Shown piece after piece: positions 1 through 8,443 of a DNA stretch of 64,000 nt (within the stretch, counting starts at the first letter, position 1; the number at the start of each line of letters is the position of its first letter). The stretch covers positions 1 to 64,000 of the forward strand of contig CAJBEZ010000037.1 of NCBI GenBank assembly GCA_903952205.1, given 5' to 3'. A program made the translations under genes and the position numbers. This stretch comes from an uncultured Desulfomonile sp. (GTDB lineage: Bacteria > Desulfobacterota > Desulfomonilia > Desulfomonilales > Desulfomonilaceae). Below the pieces are notes generated by a model. The model did no database searches. It saw only the letters and a list, made by a program, of their open reading frames with translations, and had not been told where the DNA came from.

Positions 1-193
1 CATGATATTGTCTTTCTCAGCTTCACTGGCGTCTCCTGTGATAAAGAGTCTTTTTGCAAAAACACTATACCATGGGTCTGTCCGTGAAGCTCATTTATTA
101 CAAACTCTTAGCCTCTGAAAAAACACTTTTGCAAGAGACTCGATAAATAACAACTTAATGGACTGAAGTTATCCGATTTAATAATTGTTTCTA

Positions 194-223
194 TTGACAA
201 AACCACAACCAGGGTCTAGTTAT
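194..223 (+). promoter_or_regulatory. possible sigma-70 promoter for the PRC-barrel gene
   Basis: A perfect TTGACA box at 194-199 is followed after 17 bases by a weak -10 candidate (TAGTTA, 217-222). It lies about 45 bases upstream of the ATG at 268. The -35 box and spacing are good but the -10 box is poor, so this is only a suggestion. The window bases before it (1-193) contain no gene I can support. Confidence 0.3.
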
Positions 224-267
224 CTGAGGATTTTAAAATTAATGTGTTGCTCAGAAAAGGAGAACCA

Positions 268-708
268 ATGAAGAAACTGCTTTTGATAGCCTTAGGTACG
301 GCGATGATAATGGCATCATTAAGTTACGCCGCTGAAGAACCTGCGAAGGCTCCTGCTGCTACCGCAGCCCCTGCGACTCCCGTAGCAGGCTCTGAAGTCA
401 TCGCCGTAGGCGTAACAGTTACAGAGTTAACAAACGTGGTCAACGGTTGGAGTGTCAAGAAAAAGGTCTTAGGTAAGCCCGTCTACAATGATAAGAAAGA
501 AAAAGTTGGAAAGGTAGATGATATTATCATCGCTCCCGACAAGGTTGTTAGTTATGCGATAATTGGGGCTGGCGGATTCCTCGGAATTGACAAGCATGAC
601 GTAGCTATTCCCATTAAGCAGTTTAAAGAAGTAGATGGCAAGTTTATACTGCCTGGAGCAACAAAAGACGCAATCAAGAAAATGCCGCCCTTCAAATATG
701 AAAAATAG
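268..708 (+). CDS. secreted PRC-barrel domain protein
   Basis: A 146-residue protein with a clear Sec signal peptide (MKKLLLIALG followed by a hydrophobic stretch ending near SYA-AEE), then an Ala/Pro-rich linker. The C-terminal half is a PRC-barrel: the segment starting VLGKPVYNDK, followed by KVGKVDDIII and VVSYAIIGAGGFLG, has the beta-rich pattern of that fold. PRC-barrels occur in RimM, photosynthetic reaction centre H subunits and many small periplasmic proteins; the function here is unknown. I chose the ATG at 268 rather than the in-frame GTG at 244 because AGGAG lies 5-9 bases before it and the signal peptide then begins at residue 1. It appears to be a single-gene unit, followed by a hairpin at 759-792. 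Confidence 0.85.
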   Translation: MKKLLLIALGTAMIMASLSYAAEEPAKAPAATAAPATPVAGSEVIAVGVTVTELTNVVNGWSVKKKVLGKPVYNDKKEKVGKVDDIIIAPDKVVSYAIIGAGGFLGIDKHDVAIPIKQFKEVDGKFILPGATKDAIKKMPPFKYEK

Positions 709-758
709 TATTCATCCGACCAATTTTTAGTACTAAAATCTCACAGAAATTTCGATAT

Positions 759-792
759 GAGCCAGACTGTATCACTACGATATGTCTGGCTC
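759..792 (+). terminator. 9-bp perfect hairpin after the PRC-barrel gene
   Basis: GAGCCAGAC (759-767) and GTCTGGCTC (784-792) form a perfect 9-bp stem with a 16-base loop, about 50 bases after the stop codon at 708. A pyrimidine run (CCTCCC) follows instead of a T tract. It may be a transcript-end or stabilising hairpin rather than a classic intrinsic terminator. Confidence 0.45.
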
Positions 793-947
793 CCTCCCAT
801 TACAGATTGACAGACTCTTAGCAAATTGACTCAAACGGTTGGATAGCCATTTAACAAAGCATGAGGATATCCGATGAGATTTTCCTACTTATTCTTTGAC
901 ACTAATGGAGGTCCAATGAACTGTTAGAGAAGTCAATACATTAACCG

Positions 948-1253
948 TCAATAAATCCCGGAGTAATTCAACAATTCCTGAACTGGCTGATTCGGTTCTG
1001 GTATTACCTTTCCCATGAGCCGCCTATGCCACTCAATAGGAAATTCTTCGCTAATTTGATTAACCTTACCGCAACTATGACACCAACTGAAGAATATTGT
1101 AGGACTTTGACTGGAACGTATGAGAACTCTCTTGACCTCGACAAAAGAACCTCCACAGTGACTACAGGTATGGACTACTGGACCTATAGAGTTGACTACC
1201 AATCTCTTAGATTCGTCCAGCAATTCAATTCCATCCAAATATACAGTCAGCAT
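948..1253 (-). CDS. small zinc-ribbon-like hypothetical protein
   Basis: A 101-residue protein with two CxxC knuckles (C30-C33 in CSHC, C58-C61 in CHSC) about 25 residues apart, the arrangement of a zinc ribbon. An AGGA ribosome-binding site lies a suitable distance before the ATG at 1253 on the minus strand. I do not recognise a specific family. The overlapping plus-strand frame (1026-1268) has no family signature and looks like its shadow. The gene stands alone between non-coding stretches. Confidence 0.5.
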   Translation of the reverse strand: MLTVYLDGIELLDESKRLVVNSIGPVVHTCSHCGGSFVEVKRVLIRSSQSPTIFFSWCHSCGKVNQISEEFPIEWHRRLMGKVIPEPNQPVQELLNYSGIY

Positions 1254-2040
1254 ACATCATTCCTGTAAATAGTCTTCTGACGAAAGGTTTTCATAGATTT
1301 TATGTTATAAATATAGACCAAACCCCTATGCTATTTTTAAAGGCATTAATTTCTGAAGTCAAATTTAAAAGTAGGGATATTTTCTATTGACCTTATCATC
1401 GGTTGTGATTATTACTCTCTGAAAATTAGGGAACAGCCACCGATTGCTGTTTCCTATGGGCATATACCCGGTCACTCTGTGAACTTGAAGATAGCGCGTC
1501 CACGTCATATTTCCTATCCCAAATCAACACCACGCGTTTTTATTTAATCTCTTATAGTTTCGATAACCTATACACAATAGCTGAAAAGAAGTATAATGGA
1601 ACCTATGAAATGGTGGGGTCCGATTTTTTAAATTCTTTTGTAATTAAAAAACGGACGGCGGTGGCCGCAAGCCAGGACCGTCACAGGTGGGCGAGGTTAT
1701 GGCTGTTATCTGTTCAGAACAGCCGGCAGGAAACAATTCATGGAATATAAACCTGACTGTTAGACACACCATTAGCGCAAAATCGCTTTTTGGTCGAGCG
1801 GCCGTCAACGCAACATTGTAGGCTCGTAAACCAAATTGATTTTCTTTCTCGAGAACGGGGCAATTTAATCATTGCTTGTTAAAAAATCATTTTCAAACTC
1901 TTGTTAGCCCTATTTGACCCTGAAAAAAATAATATCTGTTATAATGTTGCGGGATTCGGGTAGTGAGCATAGAGTAATTTGAAACAGTTCCATAAGATTT
2001 TTCTCATTTCAGATCGTCATAGAGACGGAACCGGAGGACG
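1254..2040. other. 0.8-kb region without a recognisable gene
   Basis: No open frame here resembles a protein I know. The central part (1619-1724) carries three inverted repeats, described separately. The region ends in the leader of the PAS-domain gene, with a good ribosome-binding site (GGAGG at 2033-2037) before the ATG at 2041. It may hold a non-coding RNA or the remains of a lost gene; the sequence does not decide. Confidence 0.5.
1619..1724. ncRNA. putative structured RNA or regulatory element
   Basis: Three consecutive stems are visible. Stem 1 pairs 1619-1634 with 1642-1655 (TCCG/CGGA ends around an A/T core, one bulge on each side). Stem 2 pairs GACGG (1654-1658) with CCGTC (1678-1682) and encloses TGGC-CGCAA-GCCA (1662-1674). 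Stem 3 pairs GGCTGTT (1701-1707) with AACAGCC (1718-1724). Stem 3 also contains a 13-bp palindrome, CTGTTC-A-GAACAG (1710-1722), which could instead be a protein operator. Stems 1 and 2 share two bases, so they could be alternatives. It matches no riboswitch class I can recall, and its orientation is unknown. Confidence 0.35.
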
Positions 2041-2550
2041 ATGGACATCCGGGGTATGGAAAGAGTAGACAACCAGAAAGACAACTATTTCCATGCAAGG
2101 GGGACAATATTGAAAAAGTCCGAAGCAATTGTAAAGGCAAACCCCTCACATCATTCAGGGCGTCCGGAATCCACTGCCATCACTTGTGATAACAAGTCTT
2201 CAGTCCAAAGCGCAGGAGATTCCAATAGCTGTGGTTTATCGTGCAGACTTCCGCTGGATTCCATTCTTGATCCGATGTGCCTCGTGAATCATGAGGGTCG
2301 TGTCATTGAGTGCAATTCCCCAGCCTGCAGTCTTTTAGGCCTGAAAAGAAACCATCTACTATCCTCTGTTCTGCCGGCTCTGGCTTCAAACGCTATTTCC
2401 GACAAATCAAAAAATATATTTGTCGATATCATCGAACATTTAAAAACGTCTCAGAAATTTTTTTATTTCAATGGCCGAAAGTATCAAATCACATATATTC
2501 CGGTAGCGACCACCAGCGATAAAATTGATTGTGTTTCCGTAGTTTGTTAG
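2041..2550 (+). CDS. N-terminal PAS part of a regulator cut off by an in-frame TAG
   Basis: A 169-residue fragment starting at an ATG with a strong GGAGG site. From about residue 75 it reads as a PAS domain (LDSILDPMCLVNHEGRVIEC and onward) and stops at VVC-TAG, exactly where a PAC motif would continue. The next codons, in the same frame, read DITDN, the classic PAS C-terminal motif, and the frame stays open to 4554. The fragment and the next CDS are therefore parts of one ancestral gene of about 837 codons. Without read-through this fragment is unlikely to act alone. Confidence 0.75.
   Translation: MDIRGMERVDNQKDNYFHARGTILKKSEAIVKANPSHHSGRPESTAITCDNKSSVQSAGDSNSCGLSCRLPLDSILDPMCLVNHEGRVIECNSPACSLLGLKRNHLLSSVLPALASNAISDKSKNIFVDIIEHLKTSQKFFYFNGRKYQITYIPVATTSDKIDCVSVVC
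2548..2550 (+). other. in-frame amber codon inside the PAS/sigma-54 regulator gene
   Basis: The TAG lies in the same frame as both flanking open frames (2041-2547 and 2551-4554) and interrupts a PAS domain between VVC and DITD. No frameshift is needed to join them. Possible meanings are a nonsense mutation (young pseudogene), a sequencing or assembly error, or amber decoding. Pyrrolysine decoding is known in some Desulfobacterota, but nothing in this window supports it. Confidence 0.8.
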
Positions 2551-2664
2551 GATATTACCGACAATAGGGAGGACGATAGACTTTTTAGTAACAATTACGA
2601 TGAACTTGATCCTGCGGTCAAAGGCCTGACTCTTAAACTCGAAGAGGCCAAACGCTTACTGGAG

Positions 2665-4554
2665 TTGGAGATAGCTGAACGATTACGGGTGGAGAATCAG
2701 CTGAAACATGTTAATAGCCTTTACCGGACAGTTGTTGAAACGTCAAAAGACGTAATCTCTACCATGACGCTTGATTTAAAGTACACGTATGTGAGTTCGT
2801 CCGTGATAAACGCCCTTGGTTATACGCCGGACGAAATGTTGAAACTCAATGCGCTTGAGATAATGACCCCTGAATCCAGACACAAGATAGTGACGTCTCT
2901 CAAGAACTGGCTGGTGAAAGGTGTGTCAGGGGTGGACTCTGCTCAGAATTCACGAACAGAAGAAGCTGAGCAATACAAAAAAGACGGCCAAATCAGGTGG
3001 GCGGAAATAACAGGGACCTTTTTAAGGGACGAAAATGGAAAACCGTACGGAATAATGACCACGTCGAGAGACATCACCGACAGGAAACAGCTCGAGAGCG
3101 AATTACAAGACTCATTTAGGCTTCTGGAACAGAGAGTGAGGGAGAGGACAGCCGACCTTGAATCAATAAATGAGAAGCTCATGCAGGAGATTAGCCAGCG
3201 GAGAGCAACAGAACAAAAACTACTTGATAGTGAAAAGAGATTTGAGGCCATATTTCAGGGAGCGTTAGATTGTGTGGTTCTTAAGGACACAAATCTTAAA
3301 TACACTCATGTTAACCCAGCAACGCTGGAACTTACCAGGAAACCGTTATCGACATTCATTGGTAAGACATTTGAAGAGGTTTTTGGATCGGATAGAGCTG
3401 AAAGCGTGAGAGCGGCGGATCAGAAAACCTTAACTGGAGAAACAATTGAAACAGAGTTTTCAACCAAGATATCCGACAGATTAATCACATTCAGTTCCGT
3501 TCGTTTTCCGATCAGGAACCGTGAGGGCAATGTGGTGGGAATATGTGGAATTCTTCGGGATATAACAGAGAGAAAAGCTCAGGCCAAAAAGAAGGTTCAG
3601 TTCCCATCCAAATCATCTTCGCCGATTTTTCAGGACACTCTGCGTCAGTTGGCGTTAGTGGCCGGTACAGACAGCACGGTGTTATTCCTCGGCGAAAGTG
3701 GTGTTGGCAAAGACTATCTAGCGAAATTCCTGCACGAGAAATCAAGGAGGGTGGGAAGCCCGTTCTTTGCTGTCAATTGCGCCGCATTGCCTCTGAGTCT
3801 TGCAGAATCTGAGTTGTTCGGCCACGAACAGGGTTCTTTCACAGGATCCCTATCGAGGAAACGCGGACTGCTTGAATTAGCTGAATCAGGGACCCTTCTG
3901 CTTAACGAGATTGGAGACCTTGCTCCCAGCCTTCAGGCAAAGCTGCTAACTTTTATGGACACGCAATCATTTACTCGTGTGGGCGGTGAGAAACACATAA
4001 AAATTAATGCCCGTATTTTGGCGGCAACCAACAAAAATCTTGCTGATGAGGTTGAATCCGGTAATTTCAGAACAGATCTTTTCTTTCGATTAAATGTCTT
4101 TACAATAGTGGTTCCTCCTCTCAGGGATAGGCTTGAGGACTTACCACTACTATGTAAAGAGTTAATCATGAACCTATCGCAGAAACTTGGATTGTCTCGA
4201 ATACCTGCCATTGAGTCTAGCGCCGTGAAAATGCTGGAACGATACGACTGGCCGGGAAACGTGAGGGAACTCAGAAACATTCTTGAAAGATCGATTATTA
4301 TATCTGAACAAGGCGACATCACGGAAGACCATATAATTGTGGTACAATCTGGGTTAAAATCGATTCAGACCGCCGCAGTTCAGGGCTCAAGAGAAAAGAT
4401 TGAAAAGACATCAATGAGTCATGCGATAAATGATTTGAAAAAATCGTTAATTGAAGCGGCCTTGCTCAAATATAATGGGAATGTAACCAAGGCTGCCGAA
4501 TCGTTGGGAATGACCAGGGACTCTCTGAAACATCACATAAAAAAAACACATTAA
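2665..4554 (+). CDS. PAS-PAS-AAA+-Fis sigma-54-type regulator, C-terminal part
   Basis: The 629-residue portion after the amber codon holds two PAS/PAC domains (about residues 15-140 and 190-305, each ending in a DIT motif) joined by a coiled coil, an AAA+ sigma-54 interaction domain (about 315-550) and a Fis-type helix-turn-helix (GNVTKAAESLGMTRDSLKHH). Such proteins use ATP to remodel sigma-54 RNA polymerase. Walker A is GESGVGKD (343-350). Two key motifs deviate: the GAFTGA loop reads GSFTGS (390-395), and Walker B reads LLLNEIGD, with Asn414 where Asp is usual. WPGNVREL is intact. The listed TTG start (2665) has no convincing ribosome site and the frame is open upstream to the TAG, so the true 5' end is the ATG at 2041. 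It may be a decaying gene. Confidence 0.75.
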   Translation: MEIAERLRVENQLKHVNSLYRTVVETSKDVISTMTLDLKYTYVSSSVINALGYTPDEMLKLNALEIMTPESRHKIVTSLKNWLVKGVSGVDSAQNSRTEEAEQYKKDGQIRWAEITGTFLRDENGKPYGIMTTSRDITDRKQLESELQDSFRLLEQRVRERTADLESINEKLMQEISQRRATEQKLLDSEKRFEAIFQGALDCVVLKDTNLKYTHVNPATLELTRKPLSTFIGKTFEEVFGSDRAESVRAADQKTLTGETIETEFSTKISDRLITFSSVRFPIRNREGNVVGICGILRDITERKAQAKKKVQFPSKSSSPIFQDTLRQLALVAGTDSTVLFLGESGVGKDYLAKFLHEKSRRVGSPFFAVNCAALPLSLAESELFGHEQGSFTGSLSRKRGLLELAESGTLLLNEIGDLAPSLQAKLLTFMDTQSFTRVGGEKHIKINARILAATNKNLADEVESGNFRTDLFFRLNVFTIVVPPLRDRLEDLPLLCKELIMNLSQKLGLSRIPAIESSAVKMLERYDWPGNVRELRNILERSIIISEQGDITEDHIIVVQSGLKSIQTAAVQGSREKIEKTSMSHAINDLKKSLIEAALLKYNGNVTKAAESLGMTRDSLKHHIKKTH

Positions 4555-4653
4555 ACACGAAGAACTAAGATATGCGGGATCATATCATCCGTTTGTTCGA
4601 TTTACGGACATAGTTTCACTTTTAAATCGGGTCTTGATCTGATTGTCAGTCTC

Positions 4654-4675
4654 GTCAAGGATTTGATGTCTTGAC
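4654..4675. repeat. small inverted repeat upstream of the diguanylate cyclase
   Basis: GTCAAG (4654-4659) and CTTGAC (4670-4675) form a 6-bp stem in the 196-base gap between the regulator and the GGDEF gene. It could be an operator or a weak hairpin. No T tract follows. Confidence 0.25.
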
Positions 4676-4750
4676 AAAGAGAATGAAGAAACGAACCTGT
4701 AAAAATCGACCGAATCTTTTGATCAAACCAACTTAAGGGGCGGCAAGAAA

Positions 4751-5770
4751 TTGGACTCAAAACACAATGATTCATCATTTCATAATTTACTTTCAGGAGA
4801 AGACTCTGTTGATCCGGTATTCTGTGATCTTGTCAGAGTTCTAGACTTTGTGGTCATGGAACCCAACGATGGCACGCAATTCAGGATTCTAGGGCAAATC
4901 CCGCACTGGTTCGCTGGAATTGTTGAGAAAAGCGCTGATTCTGGTCCGTTTATAATTTTAGAAGAACTTTACCATTTTGCAGAAGGTTTCATCCCCCTGG
5001 CGGAATCATTGTGGGCCGAAAAACAGGACGGAACCTTGAAATCAGGACCATGGACTGAAACTGATTCCGTGGGGAATGAGCGCCACCTGGAGTTATGCGC
5101 TATCAGTCTTAACGGAAGAAAGATACTCCTTCTACAGCTTCTTGGAGAGGCCTATCAAGAAAAAAGAAATATTTTACAAAGTTGCAGAGAACAGGGACTA
5201 GATTATGAAATTCTCTTCAAGACTCAACAGGCTCTTAATAAAGCTCATGACCTGCTCAAGACGCAGGCGGATCAATTGAAGGAACTCGCCCTGGTGGATG
5301 AATTGACAGGACTTAATAACCGCCGCGGATTCATGACCTTGGCGGAACAGCAAATCAAGATAGCGAATAGAAATAAATCGCCCCTCACGTTAGTCTATTT
5401 TGATCTGGACAACTTCAAGACCATTAATGACACTCTCGGTCACGCAGAGGGAGACAGGGTCCTTGTCCTTGCGGCCGATCTTTTAAGAGACACATTTCGA
5501 CAGTCCGATATTCTTGGACGGATGGGAGGTGATGAGTTTGTAGCTCTTATAACTGACGAGGATAATCCTGGTCAAGAATCTGTGAGCGAGCGGCTTGAAG
5601 AAAATCTGAACAAGTTTAATTCTCAGTCTGAATTGAATTATGAGCTTTCAACAAGTATTGGGATCGCTGTTCGCAGACCGGAAGCCCCATGTTCACTAAA
5701 CGAACTCCTGGCTCAATCGGACACGGCCATGTTTGAAGACAAAACCAGAAAGAAACTCAAACGTCGTTAA
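4751..5770 (+). CDS. GGDEF diguanylate cyclase
   Basis: A 339-residue protein whose C-terminal domain (about 175-335) is a GGDEF domain that makes cyclic di-GMP from two GTP. It has the entry motif LVDELTGLNNRRGF, an intact GGDEF active site (259-263) and an RQSD inhibitory I-site (250-253) placed five residues before it, so it should be active and product-inhibited. The N-terminal 150 residues are soluble and look like a degenerate sensory domain that I cannot name, followed by a short helix. No membrane segments are seen. The TTG at 4751 follows AAGGGG; an internal ATG at 4856 is possible but would cut the sensor. PilZ and polysaccharide genes lie elsewhere in the window as possible targets. 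Confidence 0.88.
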   Translation: MDSKHNDSSFHNLLSGEDSVDPVFCDLVRVLDFVVMEPNDGTQFRILGQIPHWFAGIVEKSADSGPFIILEELYHFAEGFIPLAESLWAEKQDGTLKSGPWTETDSVGNERHLELCAISLNGRKILLLQLLGEAYQEKRNILQSCREQGLDYEILFKTQQALNKAHDLLKTQADQLKELALVDELTGLNNRRGFMTLAEQQIKIANRNKSPLTLVYFDLDNFKTINDTLGHAEGDRVLVLAADLLRDTFRQSDILGRMGGDEFVALITDEDNPGQESVSERLEENLNKFNSQSELNYELSTSIGIAVRRPEAPCSLNELLAQSDTAMFEDKTRKKLKRR

Positions 5771-5932
5771 TCCAGCCGCGCTGTAAAACAGTCCTTTCCT
5801 TTCTAAGAGTAGGTCTGGTTATTTTGACCACTCAAAAAAGGTTGGTTTGAATTCAGTAGAACGTCCTGCTACTATCTTTTAAGCGCCGGATAGGAAACTT
5901 GCGTTTAGAAAGTGTGACTAACCTAGTAATAG

Positions 5933-7138
5933 ATGTTCCCGGAGACACCAACCTTGAAAAAAATCGGAGTCGGACTGGTCGTTATTTTTGCAATCGCGTC
6001 TGTTTACCTGATTTTCTTGCATTCGTCTGACAACAAACCTCAATCAACTTATGTGACCGTACCAGTTGAAGAGGGGACGTTAAGGGCGGAGATAAATTCA
6101 ACCGGAACTATAAAACCAAGGGTGGAAGTTCAGGTGGGAAGCCAGGTGTCCGGTACCATCAAGCAATTGTACGCTGATTTTGAATCAGTGGTCAAAGCCG
6201 GAGAATTGATAGCGCTTATCGACCCGGACACATATTCGGCCAAAGTCAACCAGGCCAAGGCCAATCTTCAATCAGCCGACGCGAGGCTTCTAAAGTCGGA
6301 AGTTGCGGTAATTGATCAGGTCAGGACCCTTAACCGGAAAATTGAACTCATGAAATCCAGTGCGATCAGCCAGCAGGATTATGACACAGCGGAAACGAAT
6401 CTTGACGCCGCAAAGGCGCAGGTCGAGGTAGATAAGGCTTCAGTGGCTCAAATGAAGGCCAACCTTCAAGAAGCGGAACTCCAGTTGAAATACACGAAGA
6501 TAATTGCGCCTGTGAATGGAGTCGTGTCAGCAAGAAACATGGATGTAGGACAAACCGTCACAGCAAGCTTTCAGACCCCTGTGTTGTTCAGAATAGCCGA
6601 GGATCTTACCAGAATGCAAGTGTACACAAGCGTGGATGAGGCCGACATAGGTCGGATTCGGAAAGGACAATCGGCTACATTTACGGTTCCAGCGTTTCCC
6701 GATGATTATTTCAACGCTTCGGTTACACAGATTAGAAACGATCCGCAAATTCAGCAGAACGTAGTCACTTACAATGTCATTCTGGATGTTGATAACGACG
6801 ATCTGAAGCTTAGACCCGGCATGACCACCACTGTCCAAATCTTGATCAGTGAAATTCATAATGCCGTCACTGTCCCGGAACAGGCTTTTCACTTTGCGCC
6901 GAAGGACAGGACAAAAGTCACGACCGAACTGGCGCCTCTGAAAACAGGTCAACGTCGTTTATGGAAACTTGAACGAGGGGATCAAATAATTCCTGTCAAT
7001 GTAGGAATTGGAGTTGTTGGAACAGAACGCACTCAGATCATTTCCGACCAACTCAAACCGGGCGATAAAGTCGTGGTCGAAGAAGTATCTATAAAAAAGG
7101 ATGCTCAGCGATCTTCAGCCCTCAAGTTCAGATTTTGA
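5933..7138 (+). CDS. periplasmic adaptor (membrane fusion protein), MacA-like
   Basis: A 401-residue membrane fusion protein with an N-terminal membrane anchor (about residues 12-30), a biotinyl-lipoyl-like half (GTIKPRVEVQVGSQVSGTIK, then VVKAGELIALIDPDTY), a helical hairpin rich in Ala/Gln/Lys (about 100-190), and beta-barrel and membrane-proximal domains. Adaptors of this type link an inner-membrane ABC or RND pump to an outer-membrane channel. The adjacent permease, 6 bases downstream by its TTG and 21 by its ATG, points to a MacAB-type exporter. The start is either the ATG at 5933 or the TTG at 5954; neither has a perfect ribosome site. Confidence 0.85.
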   Translation: MFPETPTLKKIGVGLVVIFAIASVYLIFLHSSDNKPQSTYVTVPVEEGTLRAEINSTGTIKPRVEVQVGSQVSGTIKQLYADFESVVKAGELIALIDPDTYSAKVNQAKANLQSADARLLKSEVAVIDQVRTLNRKIELMKSSAISQQDYDTAETNLDAAKAQVEVDKASVAQMKANLQEAELQLKYTKIIAPVNGVVSARNMDVGQTVTASFQTPVLFRIAEDLTRMQVYTSVDEADIGRIRKGQSATFTVPAFPDDYFNASVTQIRNDPQIQQNVVTYNVILDVDNDDLKLRPGMTTTVQILISEIHNAVTVPEQAFHFAPKDRTKVTTELAPLKTGQRRLWKLERGDQIIPVNVGIGVVGTERTQIISDQLKPGDKVVVEEVSIKKDAQRSSALKFRF

Positions 7139-7159
7139 AAAAAATTGTCGGGTTATTCC

Positions 7160-8389
7160 ATGATCAACTTTGTTGATGGGGTAAAAATAGCGGTTGGAGC
7201 GTTGAAGGTGAACGTAATGCGTTCACTGCTGACAATGCTAGGTATAGTAATTGGTGTCGGAGCGGTCATTGTAATGGTTGCGGTGGGCGCAGGAGCTAGG
7301 GAAATGATTGGAGATCAAATCCGCTCCATAGGCAGCAACCTGATACTCGTCATCCCCGGCGCCACCATTTCAAGTGGGGTTCGTTTGGGGTCAGGATCTG
7401 TTCACACTCTTAAAGCGTCCGACGCCGACGCCATAGCCAAAGAATGCCCAGCAGTGAAGATCACCGCTCCAAACTGGGGAGAAGTAACACAGGTGGTTCA
7501 TGGGAACAAGAACTGGAAGACCCGAGTTAGCGGGACCAATGAAAACAGCTTTTTGATTAGGGATTGGCCTATACGCTACGGAAGAATGTTTACCCGGGAG
7601 GAAGAAAAAAGAGCCGCTAAGGTCGCGATAGTGGGTCAGACAGTTGTTGAAAATATCTTTGGAGACACTTATCCGCTGGGAAAGGTTATAAGGATTAAAA
7701 GTGTTCCGTTTACCATAATTGGTGTGTTGGAACGAAAAGGCCAGTCACCGAGAGGCGACGATCAGGACGACGCTGTTTTTGTTCCTCTTAGAACGTCTCA
7801 ATACAGGCTTTTTGGAACACCTTTCGCTGATGAAGTTCAAGCGATTATTGTGCAGGCTAAAGATATTTCACTGATACACGAAGCTCAGAAACAAATTGAT
7901 GAGCTTTTGACTCGCCGTCACAAAATTGGACGAAATCAGGAAAAAGACTTCACTGTTCGAAATTTGACTGAAATCCTTGAAACCGCCCAAAGAAGTCTCA
8001 ACATAATGACCACACTCCTGGGGGCGATTGCCGCCATATCTCTCCTCGTCGGTGGAATTGGAATCATGAACATCATGATGGTTTCCGTCACTGAAAGAAC
8101 ACGCGAAATAGGTATACGAATGGCTGTTGGAGCAAGATCATCGGACATTATGCGGCAGTTTCTCGTGGAAGCGGTGGTTTTAACGGTGAACGGCGGTTTA
8201 ATTGGGACCGCCATAGGTATACTTGGCGCCTATATTTTTGCTCGAACAAGTGGCTGGCCGGCGGCTATAGATCCCTTTACCGTCATAACCGCAATTTTGT
8301 TTTCTGCCGCAGTTGGGGTATTCTTCGGTTTTTATCCTGCGTACAAGGCGTCTAGACTTCACCCGATAGAAGCGCTAAGACACGAATGA
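7160..8389 (+). CDS. MacB-like ABC transporter permease (no ATPase domain)
   Basis: A 409-residue permease of the MacB/FtsX type. An N-terminal membrane helix (SLLTMLGIVIGVGAVIVMVA) is followed by a large periplasmic MacB-core domain (about 40-270) and three C-terminal helices with the signature NIMMVSVTERTREIGIRMAVGA. E. coli MacB carries its ATPase in the same chain, and many relatives have a separate ATPase gene between adaptor and permease. Here neither is present: the permease follows the adaptor directly and an unrelated minus-strand gene comes next. The ATPase must be encoded elsewhere or the transporter is incomplete. I prefer the ATG at 7160; a TTG at 7145 would add five residues. 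Confidence 0.85.
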   Translation: MINFVDGVKIAVGALKVNVMRSLLTMLGIVIGVGAVIVMVAVGAGAREMIGDQIRSIGSNLILVIPGATISSGVRLGSGSVHTLKASDADAIAKECPAVKITAPNWGEVTQVVHGNKNWKTRVSGTNENSFLIRDWPIRYGRMFTREEEKRAAKVAIVGQTVVENIFGDTYPLGKVIRIKSVPFTIIGVLERKGQSPRGDDQDDAVFVPLRTSQYRLFGTPFADEVQAIIVQAKDISLIHEAQKQIDELLTRRHKIGRNQEKDFTVRNLTEILETAQRSLNIMTTLLGAIAAISLLVGGIGIMNIMMVSVTERTREIGIRMAVGARSSDIMRQFLVEAVVLTVNGGLIGTAIGILGAYIFARTSGWPAAIDPFTVITAILFSAAVGVFFGFYPAYKASRLHPIEALRHE

Positions 8390-8443
8390 TTTGACATTAT
8401 TTTGAACAACCTGTCGGCAGTTCCCATGGAAACGTCCAAGCGA

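Noticed and set aside
1026-1268. 80-residue plus-strand frame opposite the zinc-ribbon gene
   Set aside because: No family pattern or ribosome site; the minus-strand frame has two CxxC knuckles and a better start.
1616-1760. known riboswitch classes (c-di-GMP-I, cobalamin, glycine, SAM, fluoride)
   Set aside because: I could not match the conserved core of any of these to the stems seen.
2310-2522. 70-residue frame inside the PAS fragment
   Set aside because: Different phase from the real PAS frame and no domain signature.
4871-4884. possible sigma-54 -24/-12 element (TGGCAC) inside the GGDEF gene
   Set aside because: It lacks the TTGC half at the right spacing and lies in coding sequence.
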